From NCBI GenBank assembly GCA_030656095.1, contig JAUSOU010000129.1:1-40253 (forward strand): 40,253 nucleotides of DNA, in the 5' to 3' direction. The position numbers and the translations under genes were made by a program. The notes beneath the pieces were generated by a model. The model saw only the letters and a program-made list of their open reading frames with translations, had not been told where the DNA came from and did no database searches. The stretch is from Thermovirgaceae bacterium. Its GTDB lineage: Bacteria; Synergistota; Synergistia; Synergistales; Thermovirgaceae. Positions 15,363 to 25,322 of this stretch are shown here, one piece after another (position 1 is the first letter of the stretch; each line of letters begins with the position of its first letter).

Positions 15363-16236
15363 ATACATTCTCAGGGATACGTGGAGACTTCTTTCGAGGC
15401 ACTGGGGTTTGAGCGTCCTGACGCTTTTGACCTCGGTGGCTGTTTTCTTCCTTGTCGGTGCCAGTGTCCTGTTCGTGCTGAACACGAGATACCTTGTCGC
15501 GACAGTTGAAGGAGACCTTATGGTACAGGCCTACGTCAGGAATACACCCGAGGCGCTTGAATCGGTCGCACGCAAGGCTTCAACGTACGATTCCGTTTCG
15601 TCGGTCAGGATCGTAACCTCCGATGAGGCTCTCGAGCGCCTGAGGGCCAGGCTGGGCAAGCAGGCCGAGGCAGTAACACTGCTCGACGAGAACCCTCTTC
15701 CTCCAAGCGTGGAGGTCCGGGTCAAGCGGGCTGCCTTTGCCTCGGTTATCGCCAGGGAGCTCATTTCGATGCCCGAGGTTGAGGATGTCGTCTACGCCGG
15801 GGCCATTGCGGAGAGACTCGAAAGAATATCATCTTTTGTCTCGAGGCTCTCGCTCGTGATTTTGGCAGTCTCAATGGCATCCGCTTCCCTGGTTCTATTC
15901 AACACCATCCGCATAAGCGTTTACGCAAGGAAAGAGGAAATAGGGACGATGCTCCTTGTCGGAGCAACCAGAAATTTCGTCGTCTTTCCCTATGTGCTCC
16001 AGGGAGTGATACTGGGAACCGCGGGCGCGCTTCTCTCCGCCCTTCTCCTGTGGTTTTCCTACGGAGCCGCCCTCGACGCGCTTGAGCGCTCCCTCCCTTT
16101 CGTAAGTCTTATTACAGACACCAGAGTCATTCTTCGGCTGGGTGTCGTGCTGGTTTCCGCGGGAGTCACTGTCGGCTGGATCTGCAGTTGGCTTGCGGCG
16201 TCCCGTTTCATAAGGCTGGCGTCCAGGTCTCTCTAG
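15349..16236 (+). CDS. ftsX: Cell division protein FtsX
   Basis: Membrane subunit of FtsEX. The 295-residue protein has one helix near the N-terminus (about 20-45), an extracytoplasmic domain (about 46-180) with the ECD pattern VRNTPEALESVARKAS and ELISMPEVEDVVYAG, and three C-terminal helices, between the first two of which lies the conserved cytoplasmic segment RISVYARKEEIGTMLLVGA. This is the classic FtsX layout. Start ATG 15349 overlaps the end of ftsE. The next gene encodes an EnvC-like hydrolase regulator, the expected partner for the extracytoplasmic domain. Confidence 0.95.
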   Translation: MATFRYILRDTWRLLSRHWGLSVLTLLTSVAVFFLVGASVLFVLNTRYLVATVEGDLMVQAYVRNTPEALESVARKASTYDSVSSVRIVTSDEALERLRARLGKQAEAVTLLDENPLPPSVEVRVKRAAFASVIARELISMPEVEDVVYAGAIAERLERISSFVSRLSLVILAVSMASASLVLFNTIRISVYARKEEIGTMLLVGATRNFVVFPYVLQGVILGTAGALLSALLLWFSYGAALDALERSLPFVSLITDTRVILRLGVVLVSAGVTVGWICSWLAASRFIRLASRSL

Positions 16237-16246
16237 GACGCCGGGG

Positions 16247-17446
16247 GTGAATTTCTTGAAGAAAAAAGCCTGTCTTGCAGCTCTTGTTTTTGTTATTCTC
16301 CTTTCGGGATTCATTGCCGCTTCCGAGGCCTCAACAGGAAGCACGGAGATCGATGCCAGGATCGAGAGCGAGGAAAGCCGTCTCGATGCCATCGAAAAAC
16401 AGATAGCGTATCATCAGCGTCAGATAACCGAGGCCCAGAAGAAGGAGCGGGGACTTCTTGATGATCTTTCGAGGATCAACCAGAACGTCGTTCTGCTCCG
16501 TCAGAAGATCTCCGTTCTGGATCTGCAGAGGGAGAAGACCGAGATCAGGATCAGAGATCTTACCTCCGAAATTGAAGTGACAGAAGCCTCGCTCGAAAAA
16601 ACGAAAGGGTATCTCGCAAGCAGATTCCAGGCCATCTACAAGTACGGCGGAGTTGCCGAATTCAACCTTCTGCTCTCCGCCGCGAGCACACACGAGGCTA
16701 TGAACAACGCTTTTCTCCTGGGCCGGATCGCCCGCGAGGACGAACGAAGGATCCGCGAGATGTCAGAAAACAAAAAGAGGCTCGAGTCGGCCCGCAGGGA
16801 GATGGGGGAACAAAAGATTCTTCTCGAGGGGCAGAAGGATTCCCTTAAAAATCAACAGGCATCCCTGAAGGATTCCGAGTCGCAGCGGAAAAAATCCCTG
16901 GATACCCTGACCAGGCAGAAACAGCTCCATCAGAGAGCCGCAAAGGAGCTGGAGGATTCCCAGAGGGAGCTCCAGAACAAGATCAAGGACCTTCTGGCGC
17001 AAAAGCGCAGGGGCCAGGAAACGAGGGTGGGAGTAGTTGCTCCGATATTCCCAACCGGCGGAAGGCTTGCCTGGCCAGTCCGGGGAGATGTCACAAGCAG
17101 TTTCGGCACGAGGGTTCACCCTGTTTTTAAAACCAAGATCATGCATACGGGGATAGACATCAAGGCCGCAGAGGGTACTCCCGTGAAGGCGGCTGCACCG
17201 GGAGAAGTTCTCTTCGCGGGATGGCTCAGGGGTTACGGTCAGATAGTGATCCTCGACCACGGAAGGGATCTGACCACGGTGTACGCTCATCTTTCGAAGA
17301 TTCGCGTGGATGAAGGGAAGATCGTCAGGGATGGGGAGATAATCGGCAATGTCGGAAGCACCGGCGTGACATCGGGCCCCCACCTCCATTTTGAGGTTAG
17401 GATCAATGGTGATGCAAAGAATCCGCTGGGATACCTTGCAAGATAA
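16247..17446 (+). CDS. EnvC-like murein hydrolase activator (M23/LytM domain)
   Basis: Exported protein of 399 residues: signal peptide (KKKACLAALVFVILLSGF), a long heptad-rich coiled coil from about 30 to 250, and a C-terminal LytM domain. The LytM motifs HTGIDIKA and GPHLHFEVR keep the zinc-binding histidine/aspartate pattern, unlike E. coli EnvC, which is degenerate, so this protein may itself be a peptidoglycan endopeptidase. Placement right after ftsEX strongly suggests control by FtsX. Two starts are possible: GTG 16247, or TTG 16256, which has GGGGGTGA at better spacing; the signal peptide is intact either way. Confidence 0.92.
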   Translation: MNFLKKKACLAALVFVILLSGFIAASEASTGSTEIDARIESEESRLDAIEKQIAYHQRQITEAQKKERGLLDDLSRINQNVVLLRQKISVLDLQREKTEIRIRDLTSEIEVTEASLEKTKGYLASRFQAIYKYGGVAEFNLLLSAASTHEAMNNAFLLGRIAREDERRIREMSENKKRLESARREMGEQKILLEGQKDSLKNQQASLKDSESQRKKSLDTLTRQKQLHQRAAKELEDSQRELQNKIKDLLAQKRRGQETRVGVVAPIFPTGGRLAWPVRGDVTSSFGTRVHPVFKTKIMHTGIDIKAAEGTPVKAAAPGEVLFAGWLRGYGQIVILDHGRDLTTVYAHLSKIRVDEGKIVRDGEIIGNVGSTGVTSGPHLHFEVRINGDAKNPLGYLAR

Positions 17447-17474
17447 TAGAGATTACGAGGGGTGGCATGGGACA

Positions 17475-18650
17475 ATGATTCGGCGGATACGCGATGTGTT
17501 TTTCGGAGCAGTGCTTGGGGCGGTACTCGCCGGGGGGGCATTTTCGGCCTTTGCCTTCAACAGTATAGACCTCTTCGCGGCCGCTCCTTTCGGTTTTCAG
17601 GACCTCTGGCTGATGAAGCAGGCGCGCGTAATCATCGAGACCTATCATGTTGAGGGTACAAAGAACATGCCGGATAAAGAGATGCTCTACGGGGCCATTA
17701 GAGGTATGGTGGCCGCTCTCGATGACCCGTACACCCGCTTTGTCGACCCGACTGAGCTGGAAGAGGAAGAGATCGAGATGCAGGGGGAGTATGGAGGTCT
17801 CGGCATCTACATCGGCCAGCGCGACGGGAAGACGCTCGTGATCAGCCCGATAGAGGACACCCCGGCCGACAGGGTCGGATTGAAGCCGAAAGATCAGATC
17901 GTCAAGATAGGCGAAGATGTGATCCTGGGCTGGACACAGAATGAGGTAGTGAACACCCTGAGAGGAAAGCCGGGCACAAGCGTCACGATATGGATCCGCA
18001 GGGATGAAGTCGACGATCTCCTCAAGTTTGAAATAGTCAGGGAGAAGATAGAGATCCATACCGTCAAATCGGAGATGTTCCCCGATAAGATCGGCTTCCT
18101 GAGGATAGTGCAGTTCAACCAGAAAACCGCCGCTGAATTCAGGAAGGCCGTTTACAGCCTGATGGGCAAGGGTGCCAAAGGCCTTGTCCTGGACCTTCGC
18201 AACAACCCCGGCGGGCTTCTCAACAGCTGCGTGGAGATAGCGGACATGTTCCTCGACAACGGGGTGATCGTCAGCACCAGGGGCCGCTTCGAACGGGCCA
18301 ACGAAACTCTTTACGCCCACCAGGGAACCATTACAAAGCTTCCGATGGTGGTTCTGATCAACGAGGGAAGCGCGAGCGCGTCAGAAATACTGGCGGGGGC
18401 GCTCAAGGATCACAGCAGGGCCTTGATCGTCGGCAAGCAGAGTTTCGGGAAGGGGTCGGTTCAGACTCTGTTCAACCTCTCCGACAAATCCGGTGTTTTC
18501 GTGACCATAGCCAAATACTTCACACCATCGGGAGCCGTCATCGACAAGATCGGGCTTGCCCCCGACATTATTGTTGAAGGAGAGCCGGTCAAAGAGCGGG
18601 AAAAGGACTTCCAGCTAAAGAGGGCAATTACTGAACTTCTCGGCCGTTGA
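17475..18650 (+). CDS. Carboxy-terminal processing protease CtpA (S41 family, PDZ)
   Basis: Exported serine protease that trims or degrades envelope proteins by their C-termini. The 391-residue protein has an N-terminal membrane anchor or signal (FFGAVLGAVLAGGAFSAFAF), a helical lead with MVAALDDPYTRFVDP, a PDZ domain (about 90-170; GLGIYIG to VTIWIRRD), and the catalytic core with LDLRNNPGGLL, nucleophile Ser in NEGSASASEILAGAL and the base Lys in GKQSFGKGSVQT. ATG 17475 follows GAGGGGTGG with nine bases spacing; the frame is open upstream into the EnvC-like gene but lacks a better start. CtpA proteases degrade or process peptidoglycan hydrolases in other bacteria, which fits the neighbourhood. 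Confidence 0.95.
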   Translation: MIRRIRDVFFGAVLGAVLAGGAFSAFAFNSIDLFAAAPFGFQDLWLMKQARVIIETYHVEGTKNMPDKEMLYGAIRGMVAALDDPYTRFVDPTELEEEEIEMQGEYGGLGIYIGQRDGKTLVISPIEDTPADRVGLKPKDQIVKIGEDVILGWTQNEVVNTLRGKPGTSVTIWIRRDEVDDLLKFEIVREKIEIHTVKSEMFPDKIGFLRIVQFNQKTAAEFRKAVYSLMGKGAKGLVLDLRNNPGGLLNSCVEIADMFLDNGVIVSTRGRFERANETLYAHQGTITKLPMVVLINEGSASASEILAGALKDHSRALIVGKQSFGKGSVQTLFNLSDKSGVFVTIAKYFTPSGAVIDKIGLAPDIIVEGEPVKEREKDFQLKRAITELLGR

Positions 18651-18666
18651 TCGGAGGATTGCGGGG

Positions 18667-20737
<2,071 letters not shown>

Positions 20738-20773
20738 AGACCAGATGGTTTGGCTTGTGAAGGAAATATAAAG

Positions 20774-20806
20774 TCAGGGGAACGCCCTAAAGGGCCGTTC
20801 CCCTGA
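20774..20806. terminator. Hairpin between convergent purA and tRNA-Val
   Basis: TCAGGGGAACG and CCCT pair with AGGGCCGTTCCCCTGA across a two-base loop, with one bulged base. There is no strong T-run on either side, so it may act in both directions or need Rho. Its position between convergent genes supports a termination role. Confidence 0.65.
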
Positions 20807-20825
20807 TTCGTTGTTGATGAGTTTA

Positions 20826-20900
20826 TGGTGGGCGACACAGGGTTCGAACCTGTGACTTCTTCCGTGTGAGGGAAGCGCTCTTCCGCTGAGCTAGTCGCCC
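20826..20900 (-). tRNA. tRNA-Val (anticodon CAC)
   Basis: The reverse complement begins GGGCGACTAGCTCAGC and ends GTCGCCCACCA with encoded CCA; acceptor GGGCGAC pairs with GTCGCCC. The anticodon loop CTCACAC in stem CTTCC/GGAAG gives CAC. The T arm ACAGGTTCGAACCTGT is canonical. Monocistronic on the minus strand with its own promoter. Confidence 0.96.
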
Positions 20901-20915
20901 GAAATTCCCCGGGAT

Positions 20916-20945
20916 ATTATATCCGCAGCAGGAACGTATTTGCAA
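20916..20945 (-). promoter_or_regulatory. Promoter for tRNA-Val
   Basis: On the minus strand TTGCAA (-35, 20940-20945) and TATAAT (-10, 20916-20921) with an 18-base spacer, ending 15 bases before the tRNA. A strong sigma70-type match. Confidence 0.8.
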
Positions 20946-20956
20946 GGGGCTTGAAA

Positions 20957-21070
20957 GGCCGTGACTCGGAACTCGTTACTTGTGACGCGAAGGGTCGATA
21001 ACCGTGAACCGTCCACTGCCTTACTGCTTCGCATCTCATCACCAAGGCTGCTTCCCTGTGCGAAGGGAAT
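20957..21070. repeat. Degenerate REP-like/short direct-repeat tract
   Basis: Contains GGCCGTGACTCGGAACTCG, GTTACTTGTGACGCGAAGGG and GATAACCGTGAACCGT, the same ACTCGTNACTCGTGA-style vocabulary seen at 3000-3120, 23760-23810 and 24075-24089, but without a clean core. In the 341-base gap 20901-21241 it lies between the tRNA-Val promoter and the promoter at 21188; no gene is visible there. Confidence 0.45.
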
Positions 21071-21187
21071 ATTATTGTCTTAACTTTCGATAAATGAGTT
21101 GTTGTGATAAACTAGCCCAAATATGCCATATATTCACTTGCGGGTCGTTTCTTCTGGGTTTTCTCTCGATTGATCTCTTAAAAGGTA

Positions 21188-21217
21188 TTGTGCTTTTTCC
21201 CCGTTATTACGTATAAT
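21188..21217 (+). promoter_or_regulatory. Promoter for the unknown gene and cstA-type transporter
   Basis: TTGTGC (-35, 21188-21193) and TATAAT (-10, 21212-21217) are spaced by 18 bases. Transcription would start near 21224, giving a leader of under 20 bases before GTG 21242. This also argues against the longer frame starting at 21188. Confidence 0.68.
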
Positions 21218-21241
21218 GTATTCGAAACGGAAGGTGACCCA

Positions 21242-21781
21242 GTGTTGGATATTCTTGTAGACCCGAAAATGCTTGATATTTTCTGGAGCGAATACGGTTT
21301 CCTCAAGTGGTCAGACATGGGGTTTCAGGGTGTCTCCAGGAGGGTGACCTTCAGGAAAAGCTCTCTGATGGGTGAAGTCGCCCGCTACTATTCGGATGAC
21401 TACATTATCCGGGCCCCGGACTCCGCGATCGCCGGACAGCAGATAATCGAGAAATGGAAACCCGCGGAAGACGTTATGTCGCACCGTATTCTCCTTGTAG
21501 GGAGCTCCAGCGGAGACAGACCTCTTCACAGGAGTTTCAGCTTTGGCTTCAAGGGATGGGTCGAGGTTCTTGCCTACCATCCGGGAGACCCGCTCCCGGT
21601 CCGGAAATTTTCCGATCTGTCCACGTTGGTCAACAATGCCGGAATTATCTACGGGAAACTGCAGGAAGGCATCAACCCCGTAAAGGAAAGGATCGTGGAT
21701 TTTAAAAAAAGGGGGGTGGTTGAAGGGCAGCCTCGCAAACCGGCTCCTTTTGAGGTCTTAAAAAATCTTTTTCGGAGGTGA
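21242..21781 (+). CDS. Unrecognised cytoplasmic protein coupled to a CstA-type transporter
   Basis: A 179-residue protein that I cannot assign. It starts VLDILVDPKMLDIFWSEYGFL, has a central aromatic/basic part (SRRVTFRKSSLMGEVARYYS, WKPAEDVMSHRILLVGSSS) and ends in a basic tail (VLKNLFRR). There is no signal peptide, membrane helix or metal motif. I chose GTG 21242, with GGAAGGTGA four to five bases upstream, because the upstream extension overlaps the promoter. Its stop lies within the GGAGGTGA ribosome site of the transporter gene six bases away, so the two are expressed together; E. coli cstA also has a small partner (YbdD), but this protein is longer and not visibly related. A role in transporter regulation or substrate processing is a guess. 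Confidence 0.75.
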   Translation: MLDILVDPKMLDIFWSEYGFLKWSDMGFQGVSRRVTFRKSSLMGEVARYYSDDYIIRAPDSAIAGQQIIEKWKPAEDVMSHRILLVGSSSGDRPLHRSFSFGFKGWVEVLAYHPGDPLPVRKFSDLSTLVNNAGIIYGKLQEGINPVKERIVDFKKRGVVEGQPRKPAPFEVLKNLFRR

Positions 21782-21787
21782 ACTGTT

Positions 21788-23392
21788 ATGCTTGCTATGT
21801 TGTTTCTTTTTGCGGTTGTCTTTTTTGTTGGAGCATATTTTACATACGGCAACTTCCAGGCAAGGCTCTACGGGCTTAGCAACGACAACAAACCACCGTC
21901 GGAGGTCTATTTCGACGGGGTTGACTACGTACCCGCCCATCCTTCCGTGCTTCTCGGTCACCACTTCGCTTCCATCGCAGGTGCTGGCCCGATCGTAGGC
22001 CCGATAGCCGCAGCGTCACTCTTCGGCTGGCTGCCGACCTACATCTGGTGCCTCGTGGGTTCCGTCTTCTTCGGCGGTGTCCACGACATGGGAGCCCTGG
22101 TCTCCTCCATGCGCCACAAGGGACTTTCGGTCGGAGAGGTCGTTGACAAGTGGATCGGCCGGAAGGGCAAAATGCTCTTCCTGACATTCACTTGGCTGGC
22201 TCTTGTTCTTGTCGTGGCAGTTTTCCTTGAGCTGTCGGCCGCGACATTCGCAGCGGATCCTGTTGTGGCGTTCTCCGGCACGCTCTATATTTTCCTCGCT
22301 GTCGCCTTTGGCGTCATGGTCTACAAAAAGGGAGTTCCTCTCATTGTTTCCACGCTGATAATGGTTCCCATCGTTATCGGAGCCGTCTTCTACGGAAGCT
22401 CTGCTGAGTGGGTGCAGACCGCCTTCAGTTTCGACACCAACACCTGGCGTCTTGCCCTGACCGTCTACATATTCCTCGCCTCCGTTCTCCCGGTCTGGCT
22501 ACTTCTCCAGCCGCGCGACTATCTCGCGTCCTTCATGCTTTACTTTTCAGTTCTCCTTGGCGCGATAGGAATGATATTCGGAAGCAAGTTTACGACCGAC
22601 CTTCCGGCCTTCACTGGCTTCCACGCCGGTGGCACCAACTACCTCTGGCCGATGCTATTCGTCATAGTGGCATGCGGGGCCATCTCGGGATTCCACGCGC
22701 TTGTTGGAAGCGGAACTACATCCAAGCAGCTTAAGTCCGAGAAGGATGCCCAGCTTATCGGTTACGGGTCCATGCTGATTGAGGGTCTTGTGGCCGTCAT
22801 CGCCATCGGCACGGTCATGATCGCCGGAGGCGTCATGAAGGGCGGTCCCACAGTCACCTACGGCGCGGGTATCGGACAGTTTGCTGGTCTTATAGGGATC
22901 GATACCAAGGTCGGAACTTCCCTGGGCCTTCTGGCGCTGAACTGTTTCCTGCTGACATCGCTTGATACAGCGACAAGGCTCGCAAGGTATCAGCTGCAGG
23001 AATTCACCAACATGAAGCTCAACAAGTACGTTGCCACCGCTATCGGTGTTGCCGGTGCCCTTTTCCTCCTCTACTACAAGACTGGCGGCAAGGCTGCATG
23101 GGCCCTTATCTGGCCGGTATTCGGAGCCTCTAACCAGCTCGTCGCCGCTCTTACCCTTCTCGCGGTTGCGGTATGGGTGAAGAACGGTCTGAAGAAGAAC
23201 AACAAGTTCCTCATGTACCCCTTCTACTTCATGATCGCAACAACCATGGCGGCGCTCTTCTTCCTGATCAAGGCCAACCTCAACAACTTCCTTCTTTCGG
23301 GCATCTCCGTGGTTCTCGCCGTCCTTGCTGTGATGCTTCTCTTTGAGGCCAACAAGGCCCTCGCGGGCAAAGGCCCCAAACCGCAAGAATAA
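21788..23392 (+). CDS. cstA: CstA family carbon-starvation transporter (peptide/pyruvate type)
   Basis: Inner-membrane permease of 534 residues with about 14-16 hydrophobic helices. The N-terminal half has the family signature PAHPSVLLGHHFASIAGAGP, IVGPIAAASLFGW and FFGGVHDMGALVSSMRHKG, and the middle has SGFHALVGSGTTSKQL and TSLDTATRLARYQLQE. Characterised relatives import peptides (CstA) or pyruvate (BtsT); in an amino-acid fermenter peptide or organic-acid uptake would fit. It is shorter than E. coli CstA (about 700), the common size in anaerobes. ATG 21788 has GGAGGTGA upstream. A strong terminator follows. Confidence 0.93.
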   Translation: MLAMLFLFAVVFFVGAYFTYGNFQARLYGLSNDNKPPSEVYFDGVDYVPAHPSVLLGHHFASIAGAGPIVGPIAAASLFGWLPTYIWCLVGSVFFGGVHDMGALVSSMRHKGLSVGEVVDKWIGRKGKMLFLTFTWLALVLVVAVFLELSAATFAADPVVAFSGTLYIFLAVAFGVMVYKKGVPLIVSTLIMVPIVIGAVFYGSSAEWVQTAFSFDTNTWRLALTVYIFLASVLPVWLLLQPRDYLASFMLYFSVLLGAIGMIFGSKFTTDLPAFTGFHAGGTNYLWPMLFVIVACGAISGFHALVGSGTTSKQLKSEKDAQLIGYGSMLIEGLVAVIAIGTVMIAGGVMKGGPTVTYGAGIGQFAGLIGIDTKVGTSLGLLALNCFLLTSLDTATRLARYQLQEFTNMKLNKYVATAIGVAGALFLLYYKTGGKAAWALIWPVFGASNQLVAALTLLAVAVWVKNGLKKNNKFLMYPFYFMIATTMAALFFLIKANLNNFLLSGISVVLAVLAVMLLFEANKALAGKGPKPQE

Positions 23393-23419
23393 GCGAAGCA
23401 GTTCTGGTTTTTAAATTGC

Positions 23420-23457
23420 AAAAAGCGGGAGGCGGCTTATGCCGCCTCCCGCTTTTT
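23420..23457. terminator. Strong bidirectional intrinsic terminator
   Basis: AAAAAGCGGGAGGCGGC and its exact reverse complement are separated by TTAT, giving a perfect 17-bp stem with the T-run built in on both strands. It serves the CstA-type gene on plus and the zinc-ribbon gene on minus. Confidence 0.93.
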
Positions 23458-23499
23458 CATTGCACTCACGGATCCTTTACGGAAACCTGCAGGCCTGGT

Positions 23500-23673
23500 C
23501 TAATCACCCCGCTTGGGAACGCTGAAGCTCTTGCTGCCCCAAGATTTACCCTTCACCTTAGCTCCCTCGATCAATTCTACGAAGCGGTTGAAACACTTCG
23601 GGCACTTGAGCGCCGGTGATTTGTCCTCCACTTCGAACTCATGGCGACAATGGAGACATCTGTACTTCCTCAC
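23500..23673 (-). CDS. Small zinc-ribbon protein
   Basis: A 57-residue protein, MRKYRCLHCRHEFEVED at its start, with two CxxC knuckles (Cys6/Cys9 and Cys24/Cys27: YRCLHC and LKCPKC) that would bind one zinc or iron. The N-terminal half resembles FmdB-type/rubredoxin-like zinc ribbons; the C-terminal half is basic (GAKVKGKSWGSKSF). GTG 23673 has GGAGGTG seven bases upstream, an excellent site. Stop TAG at 23500. It is monocistronic, ends at the shared terminator, and a TATAAT box lies on the minus strand about 50-60 bases upstream with a weak -35. Function unknown; nucleic-acid binding is plausible for this fold. Confidence 0.82.
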   Translation of the reverse strand: MRKYRCLHCRHEFEVEDKSPALKCPKCFNRFVELIEGAKVKGKSWGSKSFSVPKRGD

Positions 23674-23754
23674 GAAACAACACCTCCCTGCGTCATCGTG
23701 AACTTTGACGATTTACTCAACAATATTATTATAACTGGGACGAGGGGAAAGGGA

Positions 23755-23860
23755 AAGATGAGACTCGTTACTCGTGACTCAATACTCGGGAACCCGTAAG
23801 ATGCGAGACGTAAAACGCGGGAATAGTGAATGGTAAATGGTAAACGGGAAAACCCAGACA
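23755..23860. repeat. REP-like repeat tract
   Basis: Includes ACTCGTTACTCGTGACTCA, then TGGTAAATGGTAAACGGG followed by AAAACC, the latter matching (in reverse) the GGTTTTCCCGTTTACC-like spacer of the elements at 3037-3253 and 4624-4811. A partial, diverged copy. It occupies part of the 416-base gap 23674-24089, where I see no gene. Confidence 0.5.
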
Positions 23861-23868
23861 AAAAGTTT

Positions 23869-23963
23869 CACCACAGAGGACGCGGAGTAACACAGAGGGA
23901 AACCTCATTTGGCTGAAGAATAAACCAGAAAAGATCTTCTCTGCGGTTCTCTCCGTGTTCTAC
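23869..23963. repeat. Inverted repeat of the CACAGAGGACGCGGAG type
   Basis: Left arm CACCACAGAGGACGCGGAG followed by TAACACAGAGG (23869-23898) and right arm CTCTGCGGTTCTCTCCGTG (from about 23939) are imperfect inverted copies. Pairs of this kind (CCACAGAGGACACGGAG and its reverse) are widely scattered in unrelated bacterial genomes. Not coding. A further short tract CGAGTCACGAGTCACG lies at 24075-24090 before the next gene. Confidence 0.6.
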
Positions 23964-24089
23964 CGAATGAAGCATCGGCACTTCGTCTGCGGTGCAAGAC
24001 TCAGGTGTTGGTTTTCAGGTTTGACGTCTGAAACGGAACGTCTGTTCGCCGGGGGGCTGTTTTTTGGCTTTTCCGAGTCACGAGTCACG

Positions 24090-24770
24090 CTAGATCAGAT
24101 TGAACGTCGATGTGAGCGAGAAGTAGATCCCGGTAAGCACAAGTATTACACCTGAGGAGATCTGGATGATCTTCTGGATCGCGTAGATGGTTCCGATGCT
24201 CCTGGATGCGGTCCTGGCCCCGAAAGAAAAGATCACTGAAAGGATAGTGACTGGTAGGGCGCTTCCAAGTCCGAACATCGCCGGGAGGAAGACCTTGGAT
24301 CCTGAGTCGGCGGCAAGAGGGATCAAACCCCCGAAGAAGAGGGCGGCCGAAACAGGGCACATGGCCATGGCGAAAAGGACTCCCATAAGGAACGAACCCG
24401 TCATGCCTCGAAAAAGTTTTCCCGAAGCCAGTTTGTCAGAAATCCCTTTGCTGGACTGAACTTCCAGGAGATCAAGGACGAAGGCCCCTACTATGAGAAG
24501 AACCGGGCCTACGATTTTATTCATGTGCCGCTGCATGAATATCGACGCCTCCGGTATAGCGAGAAGGCCTGAAATTATAAGGCTCCCTGCTAACGCTAAG
24601 GCGAACATCCGGCCAGCGGAGTAAAACCCCCCGGATATTAGCACTTTTCCCGGCGTCGGCCCCTCCTTCTGAATATATGAAAACGCGGCCAAATTCGCCG
24701 CCAGAGGGCACGGACTTACGGAAGCAAGCACTCCAAGCCAGAGCGACGTGAGAACCGCGAGAGTTGCCAT
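24090..24770 (-). CDS. CcdA/DsbD-family membrane protein, ArsG type
   Basis: A 226-residue, six-helix membrane protein. Two proline-flanked cysteines, SPCPLAAN in helix 1 and AMCPVSAA in helix 4, form the redox pair of the CcdA/DsbD core, which carries electrons from cytoplasmic thioredoxin across the membrane. The sequence resembles the group annotated as aromatic-arsenical efflux permease ArsG, which is a branch of this family. It starts two bases after the stop of the thioredoxin-like gene, and the two surely work together. Whether the real job is arsenical export or delivery of reducing power to the exported partner is open; the cysteines favour electron transfer. Confidence 0.85.
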   Translation of the reverse strand: MATLAVLTSLWLGVLASVSPCPLAANLAAFSYIQKEGPTPGKVLISGGFYSAGRMFALALAGSLIISGLLAIPEASIFMQRHMNKIVGPVLLIVGAFVLDLLEVQSSKGISDKLASGKLFRGMTGSFLMGVLFAMAMCPVSAALFFGGLIPLAADSGSKVFLPAMFGLGSALPVTILSVIFSFGARTASRSIGTIYAIQKIIQISSGVILVLTGIYFSLTSTFNLI

Positions 24771-24772
24771 GG

Positions 24773-25252
24773 TTATTTCTCCTCCTGAAAAAAGGCCTCA
24801 ACTTCATGAAGCATGTATTCCCTGAACCCTTTTTCGTCTCCCGCAAGATCCCAGACGCCTTCCAGGTTCTTCCACCGAATGATCTTCCCGTCCGCTTCAA
24901 GAGCGAGGACCACCGATGTCGAGTAAAGGCCAAGGTCAAGTATGTATCCCTCGTTGCCGGGGAGCTCCACATTGACCTCTCTGATGCTGAAATGAACTAG
25001 CGGACCAATGTTTGAATCCATCAGGTTACTCGTCATTTTGAGTATCCGTTCGCAGACGGGGCAGGGAGAGTTACCATCGAAAAAGAATACCAGATACTCC
25101 CCTGATTTGAGAGAATCAGAGGTATCCGCAGCGATCACCGAAACAGTCCCCGAATTTCCGGAGATATCCCGGAAGATATCAGAGCCTGCCTTTGCAATGC
25201 CGACAATGGCGAAAAGAAGAATTGCAAATCCAGTAAGCCGTTTGAGGTTCAT
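24773..25252 (-). CDS. Exported thioredoxin-like protein, ArsF family
   Basis: A 159-residue protein with a signal peptide (LTGFAILLFAIVGIAKAGS) and a thioredoxin-like fold holding the redox motif CPVC in FFFDGNSPCPVCERI. The C-terminal part, IIRWKNLEGVWDLAGDE, matches the ArsF family (described as a nitrophenyl-compound nitroreductase subunit next to ArsG). GGGAGGAAAA precedes ATG 25252. It is translated just upstream of the CcdA-like permease. The expected relay is thioredoxin to CcdA-like protein to CPVC. Its 5' region contains the palindromes at 25298-25322 shared with the divergent HMA gene. Confidence 0.84.
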   Translation of the reverse strand: MNLKRLTGFAILLFAIVGIAKAGSDIFRDISGNSGTVSVIAADTSDSLKSGEYLVFFFDGNSPCPVCERILKMTSNLMDSNIGPLVHFSIREVNVELPGNEGYILDLGLYSTSVVLALEADGKIIRWKNLEGVWDLAGDEKGFREYMLHEVEAFFQEEK

Positions 25253-25297
25253 TTTTCCTCCCTGATTATTTATAATCTTTGTAATTACTCAGTCTTT

Positions 25298-25322
25298 ATG
25301 GTAAATATACCATGAAGGGTAT
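25298..25322. promoter_or_regulatory. Overlapping palindromes, possible metal-sensor operator
   Basis: ATGGTAAATATACCAT (25298-25313) is a perfect inverted repeat with 6-base arms, and overlapping it ATACC-N6-GGTAT (25307-25322) resembles CsoR-type operators (ATACCCxxxxGGGTAT style). It lies between the divergent ArsF-type and HMA-domain genes. No CsoR/CopY gene is in the window, so the regulator is unknown. Confidence 0.45.

Noticed and set aside
20901-21241. Riboswitch or small RNA upstream of the CstA operon
   Set aside because: The promoter at 21188-21217 leaves under 20 bases of leader, and the rest is degenerate repeat with no recognisable aptamer.
23955-24155. 66-codon frame between the inverted repeat and the ArsG-type gene
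   Set aside because: Overlaps the repeat arm and the end of the permease gene; no ribosome site or protein-like pattern.
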